This document shows positions 27,565-38,200 of a DNA stretch of 64,000 nucleotides, in pieces. Position 1 is the first letter of the stretch. Every line of letters begins with the position of its first letter. Position numbers and translations under genes: made by a program. The stretch is from Pycnococcus provasolii. Lineage: Eukaryota; Chlorophyta; Pseudoscourfieldiophyceae; Pseudoscourfieldiales; Pycnococcaceae. Under the pieces are notes generated by a model, which saw only the letters and a list, made by a program, of their open reading frames with translations, was not told the DNA's origin and did not search any database. Location: the NCBI GenBank assembly GCA_938743325.2, contig OW568877.1:186001-250000 (forward strand), written 5' to 3'.

Positions 27565-28933
27565 ATGATGAGCTCTGAGGCGGCACGTAAGTCGGCGGCC
27601 GGAGGCACGTCCTTCCTCGGTGTGCAGTCGCGAACGACGAGGATAGTAATGGCGTGCCTCGCGCTTATCTGCTTGCTTTATTTGACGACGCAGTCGTCAG
27701 TGTCGTCGGCCAAGTCTCTGACCCGCAGTGCAAGGCTTATGCGAAAGCCGATCGACTATACAAGCGCCCACTCGAGCTGCGGCCGCACCGACGACGACAA
27801 GATGATCGTGCTGGTGACAGGCGCGGCTGGTTTCGTGGGCATGCACACATCTCTTACGCTCAAGGCGAGTGGCCACGGTGTTCTCGGACTGGACAACTTC
27901 AATGACTACTACCCCGTGCCACTGAAGCGCGCGAGGCAAAAGGCGCTGCTGGCTGCAGGTACGTTACACACTCACGGCCGATCGCCATCTCTGCCTTGTC
28001 GTCCCACGCAGTCACACTCACACTCACACAACTTACACTCATACTCAAGGCGTGTACGTCGCGGAGCGCGATCTTGCGGACGAGGGTGCCTTTGCTGAGG
28101 CGCTTGGCGTGTGCGCTTTCACGCACGTGCTGCACCTTGCCGCGCAGGCTGGAGTGCGCTACGCCGTCGTAAACCCGCAGTCGTATGTTCGCAGCAACCT
28201 CATGGGCTTTGTCGAGGTGATGGAAGCTGTGCGCCACCTGGATAAATCCATCCCCGTCGTTTACGCGAGCAGCAGCAGCGTTTACGGACTCAACACGAAG
28301 CAGCCCTTTAGCGAGGAGGATCGCGTTGATAGTCCTGCAAGCCTGTACGCTGCGACGAAGAAGTCGAACGAGGTGATGGCACACGCGTACTGGAACATCT
28401 ACGGCCTCAGCCTTACGGGCCTGCGATTCTTCACCGTGTACGGCCCATTCGGACGTCCGGACATGGCTTACTTCTCCTTCACCAAGGCTGTTCTTGCCGG
28501 CTCGCCCATCAAGGTGTTCCAAAACCCGGCGGATGGCGGTGAGCTCAGCCGTGATTTCACGTACATCGACGACATCGTGCATGGATGCATTAGAAGCCTC
28601 GAGACGTCCGGTGCAAGTGGCAAGGGTGTCGCGAAGCCGCCGCGAATCTTTAACTTGGGCAACACGCAACCCACGGAAGTCAGCGTAATGGTGAACGCGA
28701 TCGAGAAGGCGACGGGACGCAAGGCGATTCGCAAGTTCGTTCCCATGCCCGCGACCGGCGATGTGGTGAGCACGTTTGCAGACGTCGATCATGCGCGCAC
28801 CGAGCTCGGCTACTCGCCGTCGACGGGCATAGAGGAGGGCATAAGCAAATTCGTTACCTGGTACCTCGATTACTATGGCCCGAACGGATACGAGCGCGCC
28901 ACGCCTGAAGAGCTTGCGTACAAGGGGTACTGA
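27565..28933 (+). CDS. GAE: UDP-glucuronate 4-epimerase (two exons)
   Basis: Exon 1 is 27565-27958 and exon 2 is 28050-28933. The 91-nt intron is gtacgt...ctcaag, phase 1; the joined product is 425 aa. A type II membrane anchor ([16 protein letters not shown]) at about 29-45 places it in the Golgi, like plant GAE enzymes. The Rossmann start is [18 protein letters not shown], then [18 protein letters not shown], the serine stretch [11 protein letters not shown] and the catalytic Tyr-x-x-x-Lys ([10 protein letters not shown]). [14 protein letters not shown] is characteristic of UDP-glucuronate epimerases. It interconverts UDP-glucuronate and UDP-galacturonate for wall or surface polysaccharides. 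Two adjacent ATGs (27565, 27568) can serve as start. Confidence 0.93.
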
Positions 28934-29046
28934 ATATATAAGCTGGAGGCGTATGGCGTGATCGTAACGAACGAAAACGATTTGATTTCAATTTTGGTTT
29001 GCTTTTGTTTACAACAGCACTAAAGGAGAAAGTACACTTGTCATCT

Positions 29047-30210
29047 TTAGTTGTCATCCTCCTCCTCTTCTTCTTCCTCCTCCTCCTCCTCCTCGTCCTC
29101 GCGTTCCCTTCGCGCGAGACGACGTTCTCTTGCAGCCATACGCTTCATGGAAACCGCTTGAAGATCACTAAGATCCTGGCGTGGCGCATACATGCGACCC
29201 ACACGTCCCTCGAGCTCGTCCGACTCTGTGTTTTTGAGACTTGCCTTGCGCTCCGCAGCCTTATCGGATGGCTTGAGAGATCGGCGGCATGCCTCCTTTG
29301 CCACCTCCGGAGGTGGAAGTCGATAGCGTCCCAGCCGAAACTCGAACGAAGGGCCCACGTCAACGAGATGCACGTACGGAAGGTGAATGGGTCGGCCACC
29401 GTCCATCGAGGGTGCATTCTGCCCACTCTTCTTAAGCACCACGGCGCAGTGGCGAACGTATACTACCCCTTCGTCCGGCTCGTCGTCCGAGACGTTGTTC
29501 CCTGCTGCTGCTCCGCTGTCCGGGCCCAGGAAGCACAGCACGACGCGGTCGACACCGGCGAGGTTAACGTTGTCGACAATGCGCCCACGGAAGAGATCGA
29601 CCAACACGTTCTTCGCAAGCTTGCCTCGAGCGCTTCTCTCGAAACCGGCACCCGAGAAGACCATCATCGGCTTGGAGTTTGGCGCAACGTTCGGTATGGG
29701 CACGCTCGCATCTTTCTCCGCGAATCCATTCGCTTCGTACCGCTGCACAGACATTTCGAGCACGTCGTACAAGTTTCCGTCGTACACGCGCCCAACCGTG
29801 ATGTTATTCGGTCGTTTCTTGCTGTGCGTGGCTAGCGTGAAGAGCCCGCACTCCCACTGCCTGGCAAGCTTTTCTAGCAACACTTCTCCCCCCGCCTCGA
29901 GCGGTCTGACGCCGTCGTTCCTCCTCGCTAGCCTGACGACGTCCTCCTTTCCCTTGACGGTTGCGATTCCTAGCATCGCATCCTTGAGGAGCTGGCTCGA
30001 CTTTCCCCCGAAGAGCATGAGCGCGCGTTTGACTTTCTCGACGAGCTGAGGTTCCTTCTGCTTGAGTATCCTCGCCCCTCGTGCGGTCTTAGGCTTGCGC
30101 GTGGCTGCAATGGACGCGCCCGCCTGCGCGAGCGTGACTGCGCCCATAGGTTTCTTTGCCTTGTGCGCCGCTTTGGTGGCCTTGTTTGTGCTTCTCCTGC
30201 TGATGGCCAT
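29047..30210 (-). CDS. RPF2: Ribosome production factor 2 homologue (Brix domain)
   Basis: 387 aa from the ATG at 30210 (MAISRRSTNKATKAAHK). The Brix core is clear: ARILKQKEPQLVEKVKRALM, FTLATHSKKRPNNITVGRVY, LVDLFRGRIVDNVNLAGVDR and VVLKKSGQNAPSMDGG. These match RPF2, which with RRS1 loads 5S RNP onto pre-60S ribosomes in the nucleolus. The family is usually about 305-345 aa. The extra length is a basic N-terminus and a C-terminal acidic run of 14 or more Glu/Asp encoded by a (CTC/CTT)n tract at 29050-29095. It is divergent from the GIY-YIG-like gene. Reverse-strand TGTAA at 29009-29013. Confidence 0.93.
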   Translation of the reverse strand: MAISRRSTNKATKAAHKAKKPMGAVTLAQAGASIAATRKPKTARGARILKQKEPQLVEKVKRALMLFGGKSSQLLKDAMLGIATVKGKEDVVRLARRNDGVRPLEAGGEVLLEKLARQWECGLFTLATHSKKRPNNITVGRVYDGNLYDVLEMSVQRYEANGFAEKDASVPIPNVAPNSKPMMVFSGAGFERSARGKLAKNVLVDLFRGRIVDNVNLAGVDRVVLCFLGPDSGAAAGNNVSDDEPDEGVVYVRHCAVVLKKSGQNAPSMDGGRPIHLPYVHLVDVGPSFEFRLGRYRLPPPEVAKEACRRSLKPSDKAAERKASLKNTESDELEGRVGRMYAPRQDLSDLQAVSMKRMAARERRLARREREDEEEEEEEEEEEEDDN

Positions 30211-30552
30211 GGCTGCTGTGTGATGAGGAGGGGGAGGGAGGGAGGGAGGGAGGGGAGGGGGAGGGGGAGGAGGCGGCGGCGGGCCTGAGAGGGGGAGCAC
30301 CTCAGGGCTGGGGGCAGCCTGCGCCCGCCTCTCCTCGGGGATCCGTCCTTGGAGTAGATTGCATGTTTCCCCCTATCCCCCTCCCCGTTGCCTCCCCGTT
30401 GCCTTTTCGTCCTCGTCGGCGTTCCCTTTTCTTTGATCTTTTCGTCTGTCGTCCCCTCCCCGTCCCCGTCAGAAAGCAAGGCCCTTCCTTCCCTCTTCGC
30501 CCTCCCTCTATCCACTCCCCCCTCCCCCCTTCCCCTCAACACAACACGCAAC
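30211..30552. promoter_or_regulatory. Divergent promoter RPF2 / GIY-YIG-like gene with (GGGA)n tract
   Basis: 342 bp. A purine run of GGGA repeats (about 30226-30285) on the plus strand gives way to pyrimidine-rich sequence near 30470-30545. No gene is visible. Confidence 0.5.
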
Positions 30553-31725
30553 ATGTCCGCGACATGCCAAACACTACGACACGTGCGCTGCAACGCACGA
30601 CCTGCAACACGCACGCGCACTAATACCGCAGGGATCAAACGCAGATACTACGCCGTGCACGCATCCGCTCTAGTCAAACAGGGAGCGGACGTGCAGAAAG
30701 ACGTGCCATCACTCAGCAGCCTGCCCGCAGTGCCCTTTGTCAACAGCAGGGGGCGCATCTTCCCCAACGTCGCGGAGGGAAGCGGCGCGCACGTATTTGC
30801 CGTCTTCGACCAGTTCCAGAACCTGCAGTTCATCGGTTTCTCCAAAGACCTCAGGAACAGCCTCAGGACGCTGCTCGTTCGCGTGCCGCTTTACACGTTC
30901 ACGTTCAAGCACGTTGACCTGCCGGACATCGACCAGCAGCTCATGATGGAGATACGCCAGAAGTGGCTCGACGAAAACAACGGCGACATTCCACCAGGAC
31001 TTGCACCGGCGGGCGCGGACATCTGGTCCAAACCAATCGACTGCGGCAACGAGATGGCAGCAACGCAGAGATGGCGGGCGGTTCTCGAGGACCTGAGCGG
31101 GCGTGGCATTGAGGAGGAACTCACGTACAACGAAGAGCTCATCAAGGACGGGCTCGTTGACGTTGCTCACACGCATCTGAGCGACGAAGAGCGAAGCGCG
31201 ATGGAGGATGCGATGGAGCAGCAAGCTGGAAGGCTTCACGAGGCGACGGTGGTCGTCGAGAACACGCCCATCACCTTCCAGCTGAGCGTGCAGGAGTACA
31301 TGCGATCGAAGGGTGGCGTGATTCTCAAGTGCGAGCTCGTCACGCCTGAGGCGGAGACGACGCACACGATCGTGCTCGCCAACTCGGACCTTGAACAGTA
31401 TGGCGCAACGGAAGAACAGCTCGTCGAGCGATGCTTCGCGCTGCTGCTTCACTTCAGCGTCAACCGAGACACGAAGGAGAAGCAGATCACGACAGGAACG
31501 TTTCCCGCATCTTACTTCACAATTTCCAACCTCGAGCAGTGGTACGGCGACTTGGCCGTTCATACGCTCGGTGGACGGCACGACGTCAGCTTCGAGGATG
31601 TGAAACTCATGGGTGAGCTTGCTCTGCGAGGTGAGATGGCGACGCACTGGGACTGGAAGCGGGTGGACAAGTACGGGCCGGCAGCTGAGGCGAGCGAGCC
31701 GGCGCTTGGCGCCGACGGATTGTGA
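30553..31725 (+). CDS. GIY-YIG-fold-like plastid protein, catalytic motif diverged
   Basis: 390 aa from ATG 30553. The first about 60 residues are Arg/Thr-rich and without a membrane segment, as in a transit peptide (an ARPATRTRTNTAGIKRRYY stretch). Residues of about 75-150 (VAEGSGAHVFAVFDQFQNLQ then FIGFSKDLRNSLRTLL) match plant and cyanobacterial proteins annotated as GIY-YIG-like. In this group the GIY and YIG strands read VFAVF and FIG, while the following Arg is kept. Plant members are plastid proteins of unknown activity. The C-terminal half (TVVVENTPITFQLSVQEYM onward) forms a second conserved domain I cannot name. Single exon. Start chosen by position just after the C-rich leader. Confidence 0.68.
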   Translation: MSATCQTLRHVRCNARPATRTRTNTAGIKRRYYAVHASALVKQGADVQKDVPSLSSLPAVPFVNSRGRIFPNVAEGSGAHVFAVFDQFQNLQFIGFSKDLRNSLRTLLVRVPLYTFTFKHVDLPDIDQQLMMEIRQKWLDENNGDIPPGLAPAGADIWSKPIDCGNEMAATQRWRAVLEDLSGRGIEEELTYNEELIKDGLVDVAHTHLSDEERSAMEDAMEQQAGRLHEATVVVENTPITFQLSVQEYMRSKGGVILKCELVTPEAETTHTIVLANSDLEQYGATEEQLVERCFALLLHFSVNRDTKEKQITTGTFPASYFTISNLEQWYGDLAVHTLGGRHDVSFEDVKLMGELALRGEMATHWDWKRVDKYGPAAEASEPALGADGL

Positions 31726-32251
31726 GAGGTTTTCTCGTTTCTTTTTTTTTAAATTGTTTTTGGGAAGGCGACAACATAAGCACAAAGATCGCTCAATCAG
31801 TAATGGAATGGAATTTTACTTCGTCCAACAGTCGTCCATTCACATTCACCATGGTTTCAGCCCATTCAGCGGCATGAGCTTCGTCAATAACTATGATGAC
31901 TGAAGAGTCATACTTACGGTTCCACTCTACCTAAGGTAAGTTTAGTGTATCTAAAGGAGTCAGTCCAATATGCGGGAAAAGGACTTGCGTTGATTTTTCT
32001 CCTCCTTCAAAAAAACGAAAATAAAAAACACTTACGGTAGTTTTTTACTGGTGTACCGGGTAGTAAATGAGCAAATGTCTCTCTTCTCTCTCTGTCTCTC
32101 CTCTCCTCTCCTCTCCTCGCCTCTCTCTCTCTCCAAAATCAATCCTCTGCCACCCTTCCATACAAGGTTGCCGCAAATCGTCATCAAAATGTACAAACTT
32201 CTTTTCTCCTCTCATGCAGCGGGTGGATCGTCGTTTCATTTACTTTTTTTT
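31726..32251. other. Convergent intergenic region
   Basis: 526 bp between the stop of the GIY-YIG-like gene and the stop of the giant adhesin gene. It is AT-richer than its surroundings, with poly-T/A runs and a CT-repeat block (about 32085-32135). No gene or RNA structure was recognised. Confidence 0.6.
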
Positions 32252-35200
32252 TCATGCTCTCACGTCCGCGACGCCGTCGTCTCCGACCCACATCGTGTAC
32301 GCATCGTCCTTGACCGACTTGCCATCTCCACCAGCCATCACAATGGCTTGCGAGTTAGCAGCGCCACCTACGAGCGTGTAGGCGGCGTCGAAACGAGCAA
32401 ACGGCTGAGCGACCATTCCATTGAATGACTTCGCCGTGGCATCAAACTTGTATGAATTGCTCGATGCGCTTGACATCGTCTCGCCGCCGCCGATGTACAC
32501 GTTGCCAGCCGGTCCGCCGGCGACAGCCCATCCTCCAAACGCGGGCTCGGGAAGCGTGTGCGGGCCAGCGACGGCGTCGACAAGCACGGCGAACTCCGCT
32601 GAGGCGGCGGTGTTGTCCAAGAAGTTGTCCTTGCGAGGGCTCACGAGCGTCCACACTGTCGAGACGAAGTCGTACGTCCAAACCTCGTTCGACAGCGAAC
32701 CATCCGAAAGCACACCCCCGGTTACCGTCATCTTCGTTCCGGAAACAGCCGCGGCGTGGCCAAAGCGCGCAGCCATGCCCAGAGGCGAGGGCATCGCGCT
32801 CCAGCTGCGGTCAGTGAGGTCGTACTTGAGGAACGAATTCGTCACGCCGGCGACGGTTCGGCCTCCAAGGATGTAGGCGTGGCTGCCGTACACCACCGAC
32901 GTGTGGTCGGCGCGCGCGAGATCTGACAACGTGTTCGCCGGAGGCTGGAATGCCCAGGTGTCCGCAACGAAGTCGTAAGACCAGACGTCGTCGTACTTGA
33001 AACCGTTGCGCTCGCCCATCAGCACGTACGCCTTTCCTCCGCTCACCACCGCGCTGTGTCCTTGACGTGCGGGAGGCGGGTTCGTCGTTCCGACGCTCGA
33101 CCATGCCGTCACGCCGGGCGAGAACATCACTGCCTCCTCGTCGCCAGCCTTCGCCGCCGAGCTCTGATACGGCGCGACGAAGATGGCATCCCAGTACATC
33201 GTGCTTCCCACAGACTGGTCGACGAAAGCGCCGGCGCGGATCAACACCTTCGACAGCGAGCTCTTCGCCTTCTTCATCACGTCCTTGCTCTCGTGGTTGT
33301 CGTCGACAACCACCGAGAGCATCGAACCGTCGTCGTAGAATGCCATCGAGTGCCAACCCTTGGTGCGCGTGACGGGCGTCGAAAGCCACGGGTACGTGTG
33401 CGAGTACGAGACATTCGACGACGTCGAGTACACGCCCACGCCATTCTTCGTGGGCAGAAGCGCCTTGTCGGAATCCGTGGTGTCAGCCGTGCAGGCGGTG
33501 AAGTCGGGCGACATGAAGTGCTCGCCGGAGTACGCGGTGTCGAACAGGAAGCCCTTCAGCACGTATCCCGTTCCGGATGGCGCGGTGGCACTCCTGGAGA
33601 TCGTGCCGCCAACCATCGTCTGCGCGTTGGCACGCAGCGACTGTGATCCCGTCAGCGAGATGTCCGATGTCACCGTGAAGCTCGCGAGGCTTCCGACGTC
33701 GCCAGGCTTGAGCGGCTCGCACGTGTCCGTGGAGGAGGAGTCGATCGTCCAAGCCGCGTCGAGCGACGCGCTCTCGAAGTCCTCGAACATCGTGAAGATG
33801 GACGACGTACTAAGCTTCGTCGTGTGGTCGACGTTGCCGTAGTACAGGTACAACCCCTTCGTCAGCGACGACGCTGTCGTCTCGATCCACAGGATCGTTC
33901 CAGTCGCGCTTCCGCATCCGTGCGGCGTTCCCGCAGGTTCAATCCAGAACTTCGCGGCAACGCCGTCCTCGTCGTAAAGCACGACGTCAGCGCAGTCGGA
34001 TCGCATCTTGCCGCTCTTGATGAGTGAATCGAAGTCCGTCTTGAGCTCAACAACAGAGCCAGCCTTGGCGAACGAAACGTCTAACTTCTTGCGGTAGCTG
34101 AACAGACCGGCAGGGCTGTCCATGCCAGTCGTCAGCTTCCACGTGTCGCTCACGTACGAGCCATCCTCCGCAGCACCGCCCATAAGGTAGACGTTGTAGT
34201 CCGGCGCAGCGTCGTGGGCCGCCGCGGCGGCGCCGAGCACAGCCTTCGGCTTCGAGCCGTGTGTGACCACCTTACGCGGCGATGCATCCGTCACGCTCAC
34301 GGAGAACGTGTTCTCCGAAACCTCGCCAGCCTGCGTGGTAATCTTGACGGTAACGTTGTAGTCCCCGATGTGCGGATACACGACCGTCACGTCGTAGATG
34401 TTCGCGACGGGATTCGCAGAAATCTCGCTGGCTGCCGCCTTGCCACCCGCGATCTTCACGTTGATGGATCCAAGCAGGCCGTGCTTCTTAAACTTCTCCG
34501 TTCCGCTGACGAACGTGGCGGGGCAGAGAATCTCGTACAGCTCCGAGGTGGCGTGACCCGCCTTGGCACCCGCGCACGTGCTCGGATGCGAACTCTTCGC
34601 CTTCACCGCCGTTACCGCCGCGGCGTCATCCTGCGCCAGCAGCCACGTCGCGCACGAAGAGCACGTCGCGGGGCACAGCTTGCTGACAGCCGCGTTAGAT
34701 CCGCACGTCGACTTGAGCGACTCGCAAGATCCGCCAAGGTTAGCACGCGCGAGGTCGTCAAAGTCGTGGCACGTGGGAATCGCTGATCCAAGGGTGTCGA
34801 CGGCGTGGATGTGGAACAGTGACTTCACGCCAGCCTCGGCGCCGTTCATTCCGGAGCCGCTCAGCTTCGACGTGGCCTTCCACATCATGCCCATCGCTGT
34901 CCTCGTGGTCGTGGTCACCTCTCGCGTGAAGGTGGGTGCGAACGACGCGGATGCTGTCAGCACGGGGTTGCCCGCGTAATTGGGCGTGTACTGGAACAGG
35001 AACTCCTCCCCGTTGTTGCCGCACTTCTGTGCATCCGGAACGTGCTTAACCATCGGGTACGCTGGCTCCGCCAGGTGAAGTCCGAGCACGTTCGTCTCAG
35101 GAACGTCCATCGGCGACTCTCCGACGTACAGCGGCGGCGAGATGTACGGAATCTTCGCCACCTTCATCGACGGATGCGCCGTTGGCGTCTGGTCGTAGAA

Positions 35201-38200
35201 TCCGCAGCCGTCCATCACCTTGACCGTGACGAACTCGTCCGTGCCGTCCATGGCATCGAACATGCCGTCGAAGCTCGAGCACGACGGAGATCCGGCGCCG
35301 AGCGCCGAGGCGAACTCCGAGGGGTTGTTCGAGCTCTGGTACGGGCACGACAGCTCGATGCCACTCGAGACGTCCACCATTGTGGGTGGAACTTCCTTCG
35401 ACCACCCAGTCTTGGCATTCGATCCCAACATGGGTGAGCACACAGCGTTCACGGCGAGCGTCTTGGTCGCGTGCTTGCACGGATTTCCGAACCATCCCTT
35501 CGTTGCCGGAAGCTTGCAGCTCCCCTGGCCAAGGCAGCGAGCGGTGACAAACTTCATCGCGTGCTCCTGCGTCTCGCAGTCTCCAGCCGCCACGTAGGCA
35601 CCACACGATCCTTCGTTTACGCCGAAATTCGCGTACAGGATGGCCGAGATGGTGTAGTTGGCCGGGCAGCTGAGGTACATGTCCTTGTTCTCGGAAACCG
35701 ACTCGCACAGCAGGCCCAAGACGCCACTGTTGCCGGCTGATCCGATGTCCGCGGCGTAGTATCCCTCACCTTCCTGGAAGCGGTAGTACGCCACCAGGCC
35801 GTCAGCCGCGGGATGCGAGCGAGACGGAACAGGTGAGGCAACTCCGAGAGGGCACTTGTCGTCTCCCGCAACAACGCGAACCTTGTCGAACACGGCGATG
35901 TTGTCGATAAGTCCGTCGAAGCCCTGGCCAACGCGCACCGGCTGCGAGTTCGCCTTGTTGTAGCGCGCGGGCTCGTCGGCGTACGACGCGCTTCCCGCCA
36001 TCGCTCCGTCAACGTACAGGGCGAACGCCTGGCCATCGTAAGTTGCGGAGAGGTGCACCCACGTCGTGTTCGGGAGCGTAACCTTCGAGGCGACAACGCG
36101 GAAGTCCTCCGTTCCGACATAGATGCCCACCTCGAAATCGTACTCGTCGGCAGCCGTGTAGCGATCTCCCACGAGTGCCGCCCACCATCCTTTGCCGCTG
36201 TACTCGCTCTGCTTGGTGAGCAGGTACTCGCGGCTCGCCGTCGCTGACTTCGTCACCTTCTTCACGCTCGCCATGAATGTGAAGAAACCCGTCACGTCCA
36301 GCTCCTTCGAGTCGGGGAACGTGACGTGCAGGGGCGACGGCGACAGCGAGTGTCCCTCGCTCACCGTCACGCAGAATGCACATCCGCTGTGACCCGAGAA
36401 GCTTGCCGAGCTCACAGTGGCAAAGCTGCAGTGCGAGTAGCGGCTCAGTGTGTTGTCCGTGCACGTCTTCTGGCCAGAGAGGCAAACGTACTGCGTGGTG
36501 CCGAGGCTCTTGAACATAACGTACATGCGGTACTGCCCGGTGACCTGCGCGTTGTACGAGACAATGTACCTGCCATCTTGGAGGTCCGTAACCACGCCGT
36601 TGAACTCGTACGGTCCAACGAACAGAACTTCGAAGTCGTCTCCGCCAGCCGTGTGCTGATTGCCGAACTCGTCCGTGGGGGCGATGGCAAAGGTAACCGG
36701 AACACCGGCGATTGACTCGCTGATCTCGTCGAGGCTAAGGCCGTCGGTGTCGTCGTAGATGAACGACTTCACCATGCTCGGCACAAATGCGTGCACGTAC
36801 ATCTTCTGCGTCGCATACTGCGGGAGCATTGCGCCGTTGAGGTAGACGAACACGCGGTAGAACCCAGCCACCTCGCGCGTGAAGTGCACGGAGTAGCTGC
36901 CATCGCCATTGTCGACGATGCCGCTGCCAACACTCAGACTTAGCACCTCGGAGTGAAGGTGCATGGGACCAACAATCTCCACGGCGAACTTCTCGCCGCC
37001 ACGCTTCATCGATCGGCCGCACATGTCCTTTGCGTCGATCGTGAACGTCGCGCACTGCCCGGCGAGCGCGTCAGTCATCGCGGGGCCCTTCACCACAGTC
37101 GACGCAGCGTCCGCAGAGTACGTGAGGCACGTCGCGTTCGACCACGTGGGCATGGGCTTGGCCGCGGCGACGATCGTCGCGTCGACGTACGTTGTCGTGC
37201 TATTCGTGCTCATGTCGATAGCCGTCACGCCGAGCCCCTCGTCCACGGTGATGTACATCGCGAGACCTGGCGGCGGCAACGTCATCGGCGAGCACGCCAT
37301 CGACGAGCGGAACGCCGCGTCGTCTAGTATCGCAGAGTTCATCAGGAAAGCCGAGTACACGAGTCCACTGTACTGCTTCATCGCACCACCGAGAGGAACG
37401 AGCGACGTGGGAGGTGCGGGGGCGAATGTCCAAGGCTGCGAGCTTCCCGAGTAGTGAAGCACATCCTTTGTCACAGTGCCGAACGTGTGGTGGTCGAGCA
37501 TGAAGCCATCCACGTAGATCTTCATCGTGAGGCCGTCGTACGAGGCGGCGATGTGGTGGTACGATCCCGCGGTCACCTTCGCGTAAATGGAGTTGATCTG
37601 GCGATACGGGTTGCACTCCGATGCGGGGTACTTGCATCCCACGTGGACCGCCGCGGTCACTCCGCCGTTGAAGATACCAAGCGCGATGCCCGCCGTGCCC
37701 GCGGCATCGAGATGCTGCGAGAGCACAGCCTGGTAGCCATCCACGCTGTCGGCCTTGACCCACGCCCCGAGCGCGAGAGCTCCCGTGCCCGCACGAAGGT
37801 TCTTCGAGGGAACCGTCTGCATCTTGATCGAGCCGTCCGTCGTCACCCACTCAAGCTTGATGCTCGCCCCCTCCGTCTTGTCCGTGTACATGATCTCGAT
37901 CGGATACCAGCCGGCAACGAGCTCGACATTGCCGTGCGTGCGGCGAACATCGCCCGCGTGAGCCGCACCGTCGATGAGAGTGTGCCCGTCGACGACCAGC
38001 TTGACGCCGTCGTCAGCCTCGAGGTAGAAGTAGTACTCGGCGGAGACGGGTGCGTACACGTGGCCCTTAAAGTGCGCCGACCACCCGTCCGTGCCGAGCG
38101 CGGCAAGGGGCGACCCTGCCATCCAGTCGTGCTGAATCGGCGCCATGATGGACTCCATGAACTTGCCCGCACCGTAGTACGTCACCTTGAGGCCTTCCAC

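Noticed and set aside
30226-30285. (GGGA)n tract as part of the RPF2 protein
   Set aside because: The frame is open upstream of the ATG at 30210 and would encode poly-Pro. The Brix protein starts cleanly at MAISRRSTNKATK.
31880-31960. Sequence atacttacgg resembling the start of U1 snRNA
   Set aside because: The match stops after eight bases and no stem-loops or Sm site follow.
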